Positions 28,086-38,851 of a stretch of DNA of 64,000 nt are shown piece by piece. The DNA comes from Pseudomonas sp. CCI4.2 (GTDB taxonomy: Bacteria; Pseudomonadota; Gammaproteobacteria; Pseudomonadales; Pseudomonadaceae), in the NCBI RefSeq assembly GCF_034350045.1, contig NZ_CP133781.1, positions 1,580,001 through 1,644,000 of the forward strand, read 5' to 3'. The notes under the pieces were generated by a model. That model was not told the origin of the DNA and searched no databases. It was given only the letters and a program-made list of their open reading frames with translations. The position numbers and the translations under genes were made by a program. Positions within the stretch are counted from its first letter, which is position 1; every line of letters starts with the position of its first letter.

Positions 28086-28179
28086 GGCTTGGTGTTTAAA
28101 TTCACGAAACTGTCGACTCCAGACCCCTGCAGCCAACACGTTGGCTCAGGGGTTTGAGTATCGGGAATACTCCGCATCC

Positions 28180-29673
28180 TCAATAACCCGAAGGCCGGTA
28201 CTGCAACGCTTCCGCCAGATGATGACGGACAATCCCATCGACCTGCTCCAAGTCTGCCAACGTCCGTGCGACTTTTAGCAAGCGGTGCGCGGCCCTAAGT
28301 GAAAGCGTCAGGCGCTCGCAGGCGGTTTCCAGCCACGTCTCATCTTCAATCGATAAGGGGCAATGCTTGCGCAGTCCTGGCAAGTCGAGGAAGGCGTTGG
28401 GGCAACCTTGGCGCTGTTGTTGCCGGTCGCGGGCTTGGGCGACGAGCGCGGCGGCTGTGGCGGTGTCGTCGCCGGTTTGTGGGCCGGGGTTGAGCGCAGT
28501 GGCTTCACGGGCGACGGTCAGGTGCAAGTCGATGCGGTCCAGCAGTGGGCCGGACAATTTGTTGCGATAGCGCTGAATCTGCTCGGTCGAACACCGACAG
28601 CGACCGCTGGGCTCTCCGAGATAACCGCACGGACACGGGTTCATCGCGGCGACTAACTGAAAACGCGCCGGAAAGCGCACTCGGTCACGGGCGCGGGCGA
28701 TGACGATGTGGCCAGACTCCAGCGGCTCACGCAGCACCTCCAGCACCTTGCGGTCGAACTCAGGCAGCTCATCGAGAAATAGCACGCCGTGGTGAGCGAG
28801 GGTAATTTCCCCCGGCTGAGGCCGACTGCCGCCACCGACCAGCGCCGCACCGGAGGCTGAGTGATGCGGTTGCCGGAAAGGCCGCAGCGGCCAACTCGTG
28901 AGAGGTGTTTGGCTGGCAACCGACTGAATCGCCGCAACCTCCAGCGCTTCATGTTCATCCAGCGGCGGCAACAAACCGGGCAGGCGGCTGGCGAGCAGTG
29001 TTTTGCCGGTGCCTGGCGGGCCGCTGAAAAGCAGATTGTGCGCCCCGGCCGCCGCCACCAACAGCGCACGTTTAGCCGCAGTTTGGCCTTGGACTTCGCT
29101 TAAGTCCGGGTATGGCTTGCTCTGGTGCAACAGGCCGCTGGATGTATAGGGGATGATTGGCGCCTGACCGTTGAAGTGCGCCACCAGCTGACGCAGGTCA
29201 TTAACGGCGATGACCCTCAGACCGGACGCCAAACACGCTTCTTCAGCGTTCGCCGTAGGCACGATCAGCGTATGGCCTGCCGCCCGTGCTGCCAACGCCG
29301 CAGGCAACACGCCCTGAACTGGCCGAATGCCGCCTGACAATGCCAACTCACCCAAACACTCCACGTCCTGGAGTGCAAACGCAGGTAATTGGGTGCTGGC
29401 GGCCAGCAGTCCCAATGCAATGGCAAGGTCGAAGCGTCCACCGTCCTTGGGCAAATCTGCCGGGGCGAGGTTGAGCGTGATCCGCCGTGCCGGAAATTGA
29501 AAACCTGAATTCAAAATGGCGCTGCGTACCCGGTCCTTACTTTCCCTGACCGCTCCCTCGGGCAGGCCCACCAGCGTTAGCGCCGGCAAGCCGTTGGCCA
29601 AATGACATTCGACAGTAACGGCAGGTGCTTCCACGCCTACTTGGGCGCGGCTGAGAACGATAGCGAGAGACAT
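28180..29673 (-). CDS. comM: ComM/YifB-family Mg-chelatase-like ATPase
   Basis: A 497-residue protein. The N-terminal Lon-like domain (SRAQVGVEAPAVTVECHLAN, GLPEGAVRESKDRVRSA) is followed by the AAA+ core with Walker A LLFSGPPGTGKTLLA and Walker B GVLFLDELPEFD, and a Cys-rich insert AAMNPCPCGYLGEPSGRCRC. ComM promotes branch migration during integration of transforming DNA. The ATG at 29673 has AAGGA 6 nt upstream; earlier in-frame starts are weaker. Confidence 0.92.
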   Translation of the reverse strand: MSLAIVLSRAQVGVEAPAVTVECHLANGLPALTLVGLPEGAVRESKDRVRSAILNSGFQFPARRITLNLAPADLPKDGGRFDLAIALGLLAASTQLPAFALQDVECLGELALSGGIRPVQGVLPAALAARAAGHTLIVPTANAEEACLASGLRVIAVNDLRQLVAHFNGQAPIIPYTSSGLLHQSKPYPDLSEVQGQTAAKRALLVAAAGAHNLLFSGPPGTGKTLLASRLPGLLPPLDEHEALEVAAIQSVASQTPLTSWPLRPFRQPHHSASGAALVGGGSRPQPGEITLAHHGVLFLDELPEFDRKVLEVLREPLESGHIVIARARDRVRFPARFQLVAAMNPCPCGYLGEPSGRCRCSTEQIQRYRNKLSGPLLDRIDLHLTVAREATALNPGPQTGDDTATAAALVAQARDRQQQRQGCPNAFLDLPGLRKHCPLSIEDETWLETACERLTLSLRAAHRLLKVARTLADLEQVDGIVRHHLAEALQYRPSGY

Positions 29674-29830
29674 GATCATTCCTTGATGTCTGAAGAACCG
29701 CATCCTGCGGCAATTAGCGATGAGGCTGGGGAGGGGAATAGCTACAGGGTGTTAACTGAGTTATGTGATAAAGGGGCGCATGCTCCTACAGTTGTACTGT
29801 GTTTGCTGCGTAACAGCTCTTCAGGGCGTA

Positions 29831-30091
29831 TCACTCAGCCGGCGGAGCCAATCGTGCTTCCATCTCGGCCACTTTTGCTTCCAGTGCTTCAAGACGAGCA
29901 CGGGTTCGGGCAAGTACGGTCATCTGGCTATCGAATTCTTCCCGGCTGACTAAATCCAGTTTGCTGAACCCACTTTGCAGCAGGATTTTGAACTGGCTTT
30001 CGAATTCAGTGCGCGGGACCGGTGTTTCGCCGTTGAACAAGCGTGAAGCATGGCCGCTCAAGGCGTCGAGGAAGGCTTTAGGCGCGAGCAT
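29831..30091 (-). CDS. ubiK: Ubiquinone biosynthesis accessory factor UbiK
   Basis: An 86-residue helical protein: MLAPKAFLDALSGHASRLF, then a middle amphipathic part, then a C-terminal coiled coil (ARTRARLEALEAKVAEMEAR). This is the UbiK/YqiC (DUF526) layout, where it helps the aerobic ubiquinone complex at the membrane. The ATG at 30091 gives the family N-terminus; an open frame extends upstream to 30181. It is divergent from glnK, as is common in Pseudomonas. Confidence 0.85.
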   Translation of the reverse strand: MLAPKAFLDALSGHASRLFNGETPVPRTEFESQFKILLQSGFSKLDLVSREEFDSQMTVLARTRARLEALEAKVAEMEARLAPPAE

Positions 30092-30161
30092 ATTCAAGTT
30101 TCCATAAGCAGATGCCCGGCAGTGTATCACGCAGCGTCTATAGTCAATCCAGACCCGCCAC

Positions 30162-30178
30162 CCTGCACAGTTTTCGTG
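30162..30178. promoter_or_regulatory. NtrC-type binding site, distal
   Basis: TGCAC-N7-GTGCA matches the NtrC dyad consensus exactly. It is centred about 144 nt before the predicted glnK start of transcription. Confidence 0.7.
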
Positions 30179-30194
30179 CAAAGTGCCGGGCGCG

Positions 30195-30211
30195 GTCGCA
30201 CTATTATTGTG
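30195..30211. promoter_or_regulatory. NtrC-type binding site, proximal
   Basis: CGCAC-N7-GTGCG differs from the NtrC consensus only in the outer base pair. Its centre is 33 bp from the distal site, three helical turns, as at well-studied NtrC enhancers. Confidence 0.65.
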
Positions 30212-30287
30212 CGTGTCAGTGGTAATACGCGGGTAGAAGAGCGCAAGTTATCGATAAAATCCCTGTAATCAGTGATTTTTCCCGAGA

Positions 30288-30304
30288 TGGCAAGCTTTCT
30301 GCTT
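30288..30304 (+). promoter_or_regulatory. Sigma-54 promoter of glnK-amtB
   Basis: TGGCAAGCTTTCTGCTT has the invariant GG (30289-30290) and GC (30301-30302) separated by exactly 10 nt. It lies about 85 nt downstream of the proximal NtrC site, on the glnK strand. Confidence 0.7.
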
Positions 30305-30419
30305 AGTGGCTTATGACCCATGCGCTGATGCAGTCAATGTGACGATGCAGTGCCCAAGGCGGAGCAGGGAAGTGTTTCGTCGGAAGCAGTTTTTTTGGGG
30401 TTGGTCGGGCACGTATTGA

Positions 30420-30851
<432 letters not shown>

Positions 30852-30886
30852 GCCGCCAACCCCCATCGCCCCAGGAGTAAAACAAT

Positions 30887-32233
30887 ATGACTCTGCGTCA
30901 ATTCGCAGGGCTAGGAGCCCTGCTGTCCCTTTTAATACCTGGTCTGGCCCTGGCGGCTGACCCGGTACCCGTCGTCGCTCCAGTGCTCAACTCTGGCGAT
31001 ACGTCGTGGATGTTGACTTCGACGGCGCTGGTGTTGTTCATGACCATTCCCGGTTTGGCACTGTTCTACGGCGGTATGGTTCGCTCGAAAAATATTCTCG
31101 CAATAATGATGCAGTGCTTTGCCATTACCGGTCTGATCACCATCCTGTGGTTCGCTTATGGCTACAGCGTTGCGTTCGATACAACGGGTATGGAAGCAGG
31201 CGTCATTAACTACTACTCCTTCTTCGGCAGCTTCGCCAAGGCGTTCCTCGCCGGTATCACGCCAGCTAGCATCACTGGCCCTACCGCGCTATTCCCTGAG
31301 GCGGTGTTCGTCACCTATCAGATGACTTTCGCTATCATCACCCCGGCGTTGATCGTCGGTGCGTTTGCTGATCGCATGAAGTTCTCTTCAATGCTGGTCT
31401 TCATGGCCCTTTGGTTCACCTTCGTGTATGCGCCGATTGCGCACATGGTCTGGAGCGGTCCGGGCGCACTGTTGGGCGATTGGGGTGTTCTCGACTTCGC
31501 TGGCGGCACCGTGGTTCACATCAACGCCGGTGTTGCGGGTCTGGTTTCCTGTCTGGTTCTGGGTAAACGTAAAGGCTACCCAGCTACACCGATGGCCCCG
31601 CATAACCTTGGTTACACCTTGATGGGTGCTGCCATGTTGTGGGTCGGCTGGTTCGGCTTTAACGCCGGCTCCGCTGCTGCGGCCAACGGCACTGCCGGTA
31701 TGGCAATGCTCGTTACTCAAATCGCTACGGCTGCTGCTGCACTGGGCTGGATGTTCGCCGAGTGGATCACTCACGGTAAGCCAAGTGCCCTGGGCATCGC
31801 TTCGGGTGTGGTTGCCGGTCTGGTTGCTATTACTCCTGCGGCCGGCACTGTTGGCCCAATGGGCTCGCTGGTTATCGGTTTGGCGGCTGGCGTGGTCTGC
31901 TTCTTCTGCGCTACCAGCTTGAAACGCAAACTGGGCTACGACGACTCCCTGGACGCCTTCGGTGTACACGGTATCGGCGGTATCCTCGGCGCGATTCTGA
32001 CCGGTGTGTTCGCTGCACCGTCGATGGGTGGCTTCAATGCCGCAACCACCGACATCGCTGCACAAGTCTGGATTCAGTGCAAAGGCGTAGGCTTCACGAT
32101 CATCTACACGGCGATCGCGACCTTCATCATTCTCAAGGTGGTTGACGCGGTCATGGGCCTGCGTGTCACCGAGGAAGAAGAAGCGGTCGGCCTCGACCTT
32201 GCGCTGCACAATGAGCGTGGCTACAACTTGTAA
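30887..32233 (+). CDS. amtB: Ammonium transporter
   Basis: A 448-residue Amt protein. A signal peptide ends near LALA-ADPVP; 11 helices follow. The two pore histidines are in APIAHMVWSG and AFGVHGIGGI, and the signature DFAGGTVVHINAGVAGL is present. It imports ammonium at low concentration and is gated by GlnK, encoded just upstream. The stop is followed by a strong terminator. Confidence 0.96.
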   Translation: MTLRQFAGLGALLSLLIPGLALAADPVPVVAPVLNSGDTSWMLTSTALVLFMTIPGLALFYGGMVRSKNILAIMMQCFAITGLITILWFAYGYSVAFDTTGMEAGVINYYSFFGSFAKAFLAGITPASITGPTALFPEAVFVTYQMTFAIITPALIVGAFADRMKFSSMLVFMALWFTFVYAPIAHMVWSGPGALLGDWGVLDFAGGTVVHINAGVAGLVSCLVLGKRKGYPATPMAPHNLGYTLMGAAMLWVGWFGFNAGSAAAANGTAGMAMLVTQIATAAAALGWMFAEWITHGKPSALGIASGVVAGLVAITPAAGTVGPMGSLVIGLAAGVVCFFCATSLKRKLGYDDSLDAFGVHGIGGILGAILTGVFAAPSMGGFNAATTDIAAQVWIQCKGVGFTIIYTAIATFIILKVVDAVMGLRVTEEEEAVGLDLALHNERGYNL

Positions 32234-32240
32234 GGCATCA

Positions 32241-32273
32241 CAAAAAAATGCCCGGGTGACCGGGCATTTTTTT
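32241..32273 (+). terminator. Rho-independent terminator of glnK-amtB
   Basis: Stem ATGCCCGG/CCGGGCAT with a GTGA loop, A-run before and seven T after. Confidence 0.95.
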
Positions 32274-32410
32274 GCCTGAGATTTGTCGATGTAGGTACGA
32301 TCGCCATCGTAGTACGAGTCTCAGTTATGGCTTACATAAAACGTGGCTTATAACGCGCTTTGTTTTTTTCACCAGCGCGTTAGAATGCGCGCCGAAGCGT
32401 GGAGAACTGT

Positions 32411-32842
32411 ATGTGGCAACAGACGCTGATTACGTTGCGAGCAAGGCCTCGCGGTTTTCATCTAGTGACCGACGAGATACTGGCAGGTTTGCCTGAACTG
32501 CGCAGTTGTCGAGTCGGTCTGTTGCATTTGTTGCTGCAACACACCTCGGCCTCATTGACCATCAATGAGAACGCTGATCCGGCCGTGCGTCGTGACTTCG
32601 AACGTTTTTTCAGCCGTCTGGTGCCCCAGGGAATGGACGGATACGAACATGACGACGAAGGCCCCGATGACCTGCCTGCGCACTTCAAGGCCAGTTTGCT
32701 TGGCTGCCAACTGAGTTTGCCGATTACGGCGGGGCGGTTGGCGTTGGGCATCTGGCAAGGTGTTTATTTGGGTGAGCACCGTGATGTCGGCGGTGCTCGC
32801 AGAATCCTTGCCACCCTTCAGGGTGATGGGGATGTCCGCTGA
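32411..32842 (+). CDS. YjbQ-family protein (UPF0047)
   Basis: A 143-residue protein with the family pattern: [52 protein letters not shown] and the C-terminal [16 protein letters not shown]. YjbQ proteins show weak thiamine-phosphate synthase activity and likely another natural role. The ATG at 32411 follows GGAG. It is often found beside amtB in Pseudomonas. Confidence 0.88.
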   Translation: MWQQTLITLRARPRGFHLVTDEILAGLPELRSCRVGLLHLLLQHTSASLTINENADPAVRRDFERFFSRLVPQGMDGYEHDDEGPDDLPAHFKASLLGCQLSLPITAGRLALGIWQGVYLGEHRDVGGARRILATLQGDGDVR

Positions 32843-32935
32843 GTATCAGCGGATGTTGAATTTTTTCTGGCGACCATCGTAAGTTGGTGTGGCTGGGCTA
32901 TAACTAATCTGCTTTCGCAAGTCATGAGGTAAAAC

Positions 32936-33265
32936 ATGAGCGACGACGACATCGACGATCCGGTAGACGATTTGGAAGACGAAGAGGGCGGTGAGGAACT
33001 GGCCGCTGCTGGCGGTGACGACGACGGCCCTGAAGTTGACGAAAGCGCTGACGGTGCTCCCGCTGCGCCCAAAGGCAAAGCCAAGGCTGCTGTTTCGGTT
33101 GATGAGCTGCCTAGCGTAGAAGCCAAGAACAAAGAGCGCGATGCCTTGGCTCGCGCAATGGAAGAGTTCCTGGCCAAAGGCGGCACTGTGCAGGAAGTGG
33201 AGGCCAATGTGGTCGCCGATCCGCCGAAGAAGCCTGACAACAAATACGGTAGCCGGCCTATCTAG
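32936..33265 (+). CDS. sutA: Transcriptional regulator SutA
   Basis: A 109-residue protein with a very acidic, disordered N-terminus (many D/E up to about residue 40), an Ala/Lys linker, a short helical middle (KERDALARAMEEFLAKG) and a flexible tail ending PDNKYGSRPI. This is the layout of Pseudomonas SutA, which binds RNA polymerase and raises expression in slow or non-growing cells. Synteny with amtB and yjbQ supports it. Confidence 0.88.
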   Translation: MSDDDIDDPVDDLEDEEGGEELAAAGGDDDGPEVDESADGAPAAPKGKAKAAVSVDELPSVEAKNKERDALARAMEEFLAKGGTVQEVEANVVADPPKKPDNKYGSRPI

Positions 33266-33282
33266 GTGTGCGTTGCGGTTAA

Positions 33283-33313
33283 GAAAAAGCCCGCTGTCGT
33301 TGCGGGCTTTTTC
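33283..33313. terminator. Bidirectional terminator, sutA / HAD gene
   Basis: AGCCCGC/GCGGGCT with a 7-nt loop is flanked by an A run before and T run after, so it can serve both converging genes. Confidence 0.88.
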
Positions 33314-33337
33314 TTGGCTGCGTTCAAGCGCGGTTAA

Positions 33338-34030
33338 CTAGCGCCAGCGTTTCAACAGCTCTGGCAGTTCGGTCAGGCTTTTGATTTCAGCATCAGGACG
33401 CTTATCGGCTTCCCACGGTTTGCCCGTTGGGTTGAACCAGATTGCACGAAAGCCGGCCTGCTGCGCGCCAGCAATGTCGTCACCCGGATGATCGCCAATG
33501 TGCACCGCGGCGCTGGCATCGGCACTGCCGCGCTTTAGTGCTTCAAGGAATGGCGCCGGGTCGGGTTTGCCGATCCCGACATCCTCTGCGCTCAATGCGA
33601 AAGCGAAATAATCTGCCAGCCCTAAACGGCGAACGTCGGCGTTGCCATTGGTCAACACCCCAAGGGTGTAGGTTTTGGCGAGAATTTCCAGGGTCGGTTG
33701 AACATCAGGATAAACCTCGATTTGATGCCGTGCGTGCAGGAACACCTCAAAACTCTTGTCGGCCAGATCCTGCGCCTCGTCGTGGGGATATCCGGCATCT
33801 TCCAGCGCATGAAACAACACCTTCCGGCGCAGTGCACTGATCCGGTGCTTGAACGATGGATCGGCCTCAACCAACCGCGTTCGGATCGCCCACAGGTGTT
33901 CGACCGGAACCGGTCCCAGGCTGGGTGCGTGTTCGGCCAACCAGTCTCGCAGCACGGCTTCGGCGCTAATGATCACCGGGGCGGTGTCCCACAAGGTGTC
34001 ATCAAGGTCGAAGGTAATCAGCTTAATCAT
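33338..34030 (-). CDS. HAD-family hydrolase (YigB-like)
   Basis: A 230-residue HAD phosphatase. Motif I is [11 protein letters not shown], motif [10 protein letters not shown], the motif III lysine is in [10 protein letters not shown] and motif IV is [13 protein letters not shown]. It resembles YigB, an FMN/sugar-phosphate phosphatase. Its start overlaps xerC by 8 nt, so the two are co-translated. Confidence 0.88.
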   Translation of the reverse strand: MIKLITFDLDDTLWDTAPVIISAEAVLRDWLAEHAPSLGPVPVEHLWAIRTRLVEADPSFKHRISALRRKVLFHALEDAGYPHDEAQDLADKSFEVFLHARHQIEVYPDVQPTLEILAKTYTLGVLTNGNADVRRLGLADYFAFALSAEDVGIGKPDPAPFLEALKRGSADASAAVHIGDHPGDDIAGAQQAGFRAIWFNPTGKPWEADKRPDAEIKSLTELPELLKRWR

Positions 34031-34925
34031 GATCAGAGCCCTTTACGCGTTTGGCCCGGGGATGGGCGCTGTCGTAGACCGTTGCGAGGTGCTGGAAGTC
34101 CAGGTGCGTGTAGATTTGTGTGGTCGCAATGTCTGCGTGGCCGAGTAATTCCTGAACTGCGCGTAGATCCTGCGAAGATTCGAGCAAGTGGCTAGCGAAT
34201 GAATGGCGAAGCATGTGCGGGTGGAGGTTCTGTCCCAGCTCGCGTATGCCTGCAGCTTTTACGCGCAGTTGAATGGCGCGCGGGCCCAGGCGGCGCCCTT
34301 GTAGGCTAATGAACACCGCGTCGTCCTGCGGGTTGGCAAGCGCGCGCAACGGCAGCCAGATTTCCAAGGCTTCGCATGCTTTCTTGCCCACCGGCAGTAC
34401 TCGGGTTTTGCTGCCTTTGCCGAGGACTTGAATCAGCCCGTCACTCAAATCCAGCTGCTCCAGATCGAGTCCGGTCAGCTCCGACAGCCGCAGCCCCGAG
34501 GAATAGAATAGCTCCAGAATGGCTTGGTCACGGTGGGCCAGAAAATCGTCCTCGACGGCGCCGTCGAGTAGTTGCAGGGCCCGGTCGGCATCAAGGGTTT
34601 TCGGCAAACGGCGCTCGCCTTTGGGCGGCGACAGCCCATTGGCAGGGTCGTGATTGCAAAGCCCCTCGCGATTCAAATAGTGATACAGGCCGCGAACCGC
34701 CGACAGTAGCCGCGCCAGGCTGCGCGAGGATTGACCTTGCTGGTGCAAGCGCGCAATCAAGCTACGCAGGTGCTGAATATCTAGCGCAGACCAACTGCTT
34801 ACGTTTTGTTTCTCGCAGAAAGCCAGCACCTTATTCAGGTCGCGACGGTAGGCTTCTAAGGTATGCGGCGACACCTGGCGCTCGCTGCGCAGGTGCGTGC
34901 AGTAAGCGTCCAGCTGCCTTTCCAC
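34023..34925 (-). CDS. xerC: Tyrosine recombinase XerC
   Basis: A 300-residue tyrosine recombinase. The N-terminal SAM-like domain precedes a catalytic domain with Arg in SSGLRLSEL, Lys in the beta-hairpin, [12 protein letters not shown] and [15 protein letters not shown] supplying His/Arg/His, and the nucleophile Tyr. It resolves chromosome dimers at dif with XerD. The start is GTG at 34925. It is in the usual dapF–DUF484–xerC–HAD order, so it is chromosomal, not a phage integrase. Confidence 0.95.
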   Translation of the reverse strand: MERQLDAYCTHLRSERQVSPHTLEAYRRDLNKVLAFCEKQNVSSWSALDIQHLRSLIARLHQQGQSSRSLARLLSAVRGLYHYLNREGLCNHDPANGLSPPKGERRLPKTLDADRALQLLDGAVEDDFLAHRDQAILELFYSSGLRLSELTGLDLEQLDLSDGLIQVLGKGSKTRVLPVGKKACEALEIWLPLRALANPQDDAVFISLQGRRLGPRAIQLRVKAAGIRELGQNLHPHMLRHSFASHLLESSQDLRAVQELLGHADIATTQIYTHLDFQHLATVYDSAHPRAKRVKGSDHD

Positions 34926-34927
34926 CG

Positions 34928-35665
34928 TTAATAAACCGGGTGTGAAGGTTGAGTAAAGCGCGGCAATACTCGGCCCAACACGTCAGCGATGTAGCTGAGG
35001 AATAAGGTGCCGACCGAGCTTTTGTAGTACTGCGGATCGCGGCTGCCGATCGCCAGCACGCCGTGCAGGCCTTGATGGGTCAGTGCCACGACGGCGCTGG
35101 AGCCGACTTGAACGCCTTGCTCTGCGCCGTACAAAAACGACAGCTCATGCTCGCGCAATGCCCCACAGACTATCTTGTCATCTGAAATCAGGCCGCCGAT
35201 GGATTTATGCGCTTCATCTGCGCCGACCCATCGTCCGACTGTCATCGGTTTTTCGCTGAACAGGATCAGGCTGACAAAAGGCACCTGGAACTCTTGGCGC
35301 AAGCTGTCTTCTACGGCAATCACTACTTCTTCCAGGCTGCTGGCGTCTATCAACGCCAGCATCAGCCGACGGGTCTTGTCGAACAACCGGTCATTGTCTC
35401 GAGCGACATCCATTAGTTGCGAAAGACGGTGGCGCATTTCAATGTTGCGTTCGCGCAGCAGATTCAGCTGACGCTCAACCAGCGAGACCGTATCGCCGCG
35501 CTTGTGCGGTATACGCAGGGTGGTCAAGAGTTCTTCGTGGTCTGCAAAAAACTCGGGGTGTTGACGCAAATATGCGGCGATGGCCTCCGCTTCAAGGGCT
35601 GGCGCTGCGGCTTCGGAAGAGGCTTTGCTGGGCTTTTCGGCTGAAATCTGAGGCTGATCGGTCAT
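34928..35665 (-). CDS. DUF484 family protein
   Basis: A 245-residue protein with an N-terminal helical part ([20 protein letters not shown], and [15 protein letters not shown]) and a C-terminal GAF-like domain. DUF484 proteins always accompany dapF and xerC in gammaproteobacteria; the role is unknown. It is 2 nt from xerC and 13 nt from dapF. Confidence 0.88.
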   Translation of the reverse strand: MTDQPQISAEKPSKASSEAAAPALEAEAIAAYLRQHPEFFADHEELLTTLRIPHKRGDTVSLVERQLNLLRERNIEMRHRLSQLMDVARDNDRLFDKTRRLMLALIDASSLEEVVIAVEDSLRQEFQVPFVSLILFSEKPMTVGRWVGADEAHKSIGGLISDDKIVCGALREHELSFLYGAEQGVQVGSSAVVALTHQGLHGVLAIGSRDPQYYKSSVGTLFLSYIADVLGRVLPRFTQPSHPVY

Positions 35666-35678
35666 CGTATTTGCTCAC

Positions 35679-36509
35679 TCATAGACGAACCTGTCCTTCA
35701 TAAACCCGCACTGCCGGACCGGTCATCTTCACGGAGTGGCCTGGGCCATCCCATTCAATGGACAGGCGCCCGCCAGGCAGGTCGATCAACAGGGGCGAGT
35801 CCATCCAGCCCTGACTGATGGCCGCTACCGCTGCTGCGCAAGCGCCGGTTCCGCAGGCCTGGGTTTCCCCAGCACCCCGTTCCCAGACGCGTAATTGCGC
35901 GCGTTGGCGATCGACCACGTGCAAGAAGCCAACATTGACCCGGGCCGGGAAGCGCGGGTGATGTTCCAGCTTCGGCCCGAGTACGTGCACCGGAGCGTTA
36001 TTGATGTCATCGACACGCAACACCGCGTGCGGATTGCCCATCGATACTGCGGCAAGCTCAACGATTTGACCATCGACTTCAACTGCATAGCTCAGCGCCT
36101 GCTCAGACGCCTGAAACGGAATCTGCTCTGGAATCAATTGGGGCGGCCCCATGTCGACACTGATCTGCCCGTCGCTACGGATATCCAGCTCAATGATCCC
36201 GCTTTTGGTTTCGACGCGAATCTGCCGTTTGGCGGTCAGCCGTTTGTCGAGCACGAAGCGGGCGAAACAACGCGCGCCGTTGCCGCATTGCTCGACCTCG
36301 GAACCGTCGGAATTGAAAATCCGGTAGCGAAAGTCCACCTCGGGATTGCTCGGCGCCTCGACCAGCAAAAGCTGATCGAAGCCGATCCCGGTGTGACGAT
36401 CACCCCATTGTTTGGCGTGCTTGGGCAAGATGTGCGCGTGCTGACTGACAAGGTCCAAAACCATGAAGTCGTTGCCCAGGCCATGCATCTTGGTAAAACG
36501 CAGCAGCAT
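35679..36509 (-). CDS. dapF: Diaminopimelate epimerase
   Basis: A 276-residue PLP-free racemase. The two catalytic Cys are in [14 protein letters not shown] and [13 protein letters not shown], and the start [17 protein letters not shown] is typical. It converts LL- to meso-diaminopimelate, precursor of lysine and peptidoglycan. It is 5 nt downstream of lysA, the next step. Confidence 0.96.
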   Translation of the reverse strand: MLLRFTKMHGLGNDFMVLDLVSQHAHILPKHAKQWGDRHTGIGFDQLLLVEAPSNPEVDFRYRIFNSDGSEVEQCGNGARCFARFVLDKRLTAKRQIRVETKSGIIELDIRSDGQISVDMGPPQLIPEQIPFQASEQALSYAVEVDGQIVELAAVSMGNPHAVLRVDDINNAPVHVLGPKLEHHPRFPARVNVGFLHVVDRQRAQLRVWERGAGETQACGTGACAAAVAAISQGWMDSPLLIDLPGGRLSIEWDGPGHSVKMTGPAVRVYEGQVRL

Positions 36510-36514
36510 GGGGG

Positions 36515-37762
36515 TTACTCCGGCAGCAGGCTTTCGCCGGCGAACAGCTCTGCAACGGTTTCGCGGCGGCGCACTTCAAAGGCTTCGCTGCCATCGACCA
36601 GTACTTCAGCGGTACGGCCACGGGTGTTGTAGTTTGAACTCATCACAAAACCGTAAGCGCCCGCCGAATGCACGGCCAGCAGATCGCCTTCGGCCAGCGC
36701 CAATTGGCGGCCCTTGGCCAGAAAGTCGCCGGTTTCGCAGATAGGTCCAACGATGTCGTAAGTGCGCGGCTGCGTATCGCGGGGGCGCACGGCCGTCACG
36801 TTCATCCAGGCTTGATACAGCGCCGGGCGGATCAAATCGTTCATCGCCGCATCGACAATGGCGAAATCCTTGTGCTCGGTGTGCTTGAGGTATTCCACTT
36901 GCGTTAGCAGCACGCCAGCGTTGGCCACGATAAAGCGACCGGGTTCGAACACCAGCCCCAAGTCGCGACCGTCAAGGCGCTCGCGCACGGCAGCAATGTA
37001 TTCGCTGGCCAAGGGCGGCTCTTCGTCGCGATAACGAACACCCAGACCGCCGCCGAGATCGACGTGGTGCAGATGAATGCCGCAATCGCCGAGGCGATCG
37101 ATCAGTGCCAGCAAGCGATCGAGCGCATCAATAAACGGTGGCAGGCTGGTCAGTTGCGAACCGATGTGACAATCGACGCCGATGATTTCAAGGTTTGGCA
37201 ACTGCGCGGCGCGAAGGTAGACGTCTTCGGCGTCAGCGATGGCGATGCCGAATTTGTTTTCCTTGAGACCGGTGGAAATATACGGATGCGTGCCTGCATC
37301 GACGTCCGGATTGACGCGCAGCGATATGGGCGCGCGAACGCCCAGCTCGGCGGCGACGATTTGCAGACGTTCGAGTTCGTCAGTGGATTCAACGTTGAAG
37401 CAGTGCACGCCCACTTCCAGCGCACGACGCATGTCCTGGCGAGTTTTGCCGACGCCGGAAAACACGACTCTGTCGGGGCTGCCGCCGGCGGCCAATACAC
37501 GTTCCAACTCACCAATGGACACGATGTCGAAACCAGCGCCAAGGCGCGCCAGGACATTGAGTACACCCAAGTTGGAGTTGGCTTTTACCGCGAAGCACAC
37601 CAAGTGCGGCATGCCGCTTAATGCGTCGGTGTACGCGGTGTATTGCGCTTCGATGTGCGCACGGGAGTAAACGTAAGTCGGCGTGCCAAAGCGTTCGGCA
37701 ATGGCAGACAACGCTACACCCTCCGCGAACAGCTCACCGTCGCGGTAGTTGAAGGCGTCCAT
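36515..37762 (-). CDS. lysA: Diaminopimelate decarboxylase
   Basis: A 415-residue fold-type III PLP enzyme. The PLP lysine is in [13 protein letters not shown], the phosphate site lies in the [12 protein letters not shown] region, and [14 protein letters not shown] contains the active-site Cys of the neighbouring subunit. It makes lysine from meso-diaminopimelate. It follows lptM by 9 nt. Confidence 0.96.
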   Translation of the reverse strand: MDAFNYRDGELFAEGVALSAIAERFGTPTYVYSRAHIEAQYTAYTDALSGMPHLVCFAVKANSNLGVLNVLARLGAGFDIVSIGELERVLAAGGSPDRVVFSGVGKTRQDMRRALEVGVHCFNVESTDELERLQIVAAELGVRAPISLRVNPDVDAGTHPYISTGLKENKFGIAIADAEDVYLRAAQLPNLEIIGVDCHIGSQLTSLPPFIDALDRLLALIDRLGDCGIHLHHVDLGGGLGVRYRDEEPPLASEYIAAVRERLDGRDLGLVFEPGRFIVANAGVLLTQVEYLKHTEHKDFAIVDAAMNDLIRPALYQAWMNVTAVRPRDTQPRTYDIVGPICETGDFLAKGRQLALAEGDLLAVHSAGAYGFVMSSNYNTRGRTAEVLVDGSEAFEVRRRETVAELFAGESLLPE

Positions 37763-37771
37763 GGGTGTTCC

Positions 37772-37927
37772 CTAGTAAGTAGAGTGCTTGTGCGATTGCG
37801 ATGATTTGGCTTGATCATCAGGGTTTTGGCTGTCATCAGGCAGATACAATGGCCCTTTTTGACCACAGGCAGAGACGAGACAAGCAACCGCGAGGAGCGC
37901 AGCAAGGGACGAGATCAGGCGCTTCAT
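37772..37927 (-). CDS. lptM: Small lipoprotein LptM (LppL/YifL)
   Basis: A 51-residue lipoprotein with signal [20 protein letters not shown] and lipobox Cys in [12 protein letters not shown], the family hallmark. LptM mimics LPS and helps assemble LptD in the outer membrane. It heads the lysA–dapF unit. The ATG at 37927 is used; the longer frame to 38023 lacks a signal. Confidence 0.88.
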   Translation of the reverse strand: MKRLISSLAALLAVACLVSACGQKGPLYLPDDSQNPDDQAKSSQSHKHSTY

Positions 37928-38164
37928 GGCGAAATCCTTTGTAAAAGCATTAATTGCGCCCGAGTATACCGACCACCCAGCGCCTTGCCTATGTAGCGTA
38001 CGACCCGTCCGACGGGGCTTCAAACGGGATCGCGGGGAATAGACTGGCGCGGTCGCGCTGTCGACCTAGCTGCCTGCTATTGGGCGGGTATGTTTTGCAT
38101 TTGTCTCAAAGCGACCGTATCTTGCGTCGCTGCGCGTTGGTAGACACTTTCTGAGGTTCCCGTA

Positions 38165-38497
38165 ATGAGTTTGACTGAAGCCCGCTTTCACGATCTGGTT
38201 GATGCCACCCAGCAAGCGCTGGAGGATATTTTCGATGAGAGCGATATGGATCTGGACCTGGAAGCCTCGGCGGGCGTGCTGACCGTGAAGTTTGAAAACG
38301 GTACGCAGCTCATCTTTAGCCGTCAGGAACCGCTGCGTCAGCTGTGGTTGGCAGCGAAATCCGGTGGTTTCCATTTCGACTACGACGAAGAAGAAAAGCG
38401 TTGGGCGTGCGATACCAGCGAAGAGTTGCTCAGTGAAATGCTCCATCGCCTGTGCTTGCAGCAGGGTGGTGTTGCGCTGGATTTCGACGAGATTTGA
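38165..38497 (+). CDS. cyaY: Frataxin homologue CyaY
   Basis: A 110-residue frataxin. The acidic first helix (FHDLVDATQQALEDIFDES) precedes the beta sheet with GVLTVKFENGTQLIFSRQ and QLWLAAKSGGFHFDYD. It binds iron and regulates Fe-S cluster assembly through IscS. It diverges from lptM and is followed by a DUF1289 gene 2 nt away. Confidence 0.95.
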   Translation: MSLTEARFHDLVDATQQALEDIFDESDMDLDLEASAGVLTVKFENGTQLIFSRQEPLRQLWLAAKSGGFHFDYDEEEKRWACDTSEELLSEMLHRLCLQQGGVALDFDEI

Positions 38498-38499
38498 TC

Positions 38500-38739
38500 G
38501 TGACCACGAGTAACCCAGCGCCGGTCAAACCGGCCAAGCCGCTGTTCAGCAACGTCAGCCCTGCCGTGCCGTCGCCGTGCATTAGCATTTGTCGCCTGGA
38601 TGAGCAGAAAGTGTGCAGCGGTTGCTGGCGTCACGTGGAAGACATCCGCGAATGGCGCTCGGCGGACGACAATCGCCGCCGCCAGATCTGCGCGACGGCC
38701 GAGCAGCGCAAGTTGAACAGTGAGCAACGTTTCGAGTAG
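38500..38739 (+). CDS. DUF1289 family protein
   Basis: A 79-residue protein with the DUF1289 cysteine pattern: SPCISICRLDEQKVCSGCWR, then EDIREW. The Cys set suggests metal or Fe-S binding; function is unknown. The start is GTG at 38500, 2 nt past cyaY, so translation is coupled. A longer frame from 38452 overlaps cyaY and is not used. Confidence 0.8.
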   Translation: MTTSNPAPVKPAKPLFSNVSPAVPSPCISICRLDEQKVCSGCWRHVEDIREWRSADDNRRRQICATAEQRKLNSEQRFE

Positions 38740-38851
38740 TCCAGATTTAGCGCCGGGCCGGTTTTCTGTGGGATGTGTAAGGTGCAAATTCAGCGCCGGG
38801 CTCTGTAGGAGCCAACGTGCTGGCGAAGCGTCTGCCGCAAACACAGGTTTC

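Noticed and set aside
31388..32209. 273-codon frame opposite amtB
   Set aside because: It mirrors amtB codons, has no ribosome site, and its composition is that of a GC-rich shadow.
34023..34925. Phage or island integrase
   Set aside because: It is XerC in its conserved dapF–DUF484–xerC–HAD context, not linked to the lanthipeptide island.
35895..36632. 245-codon frame opposite dapF and lysA
   Set aside because: It crosses two real genes on the other strand and matches nothing.
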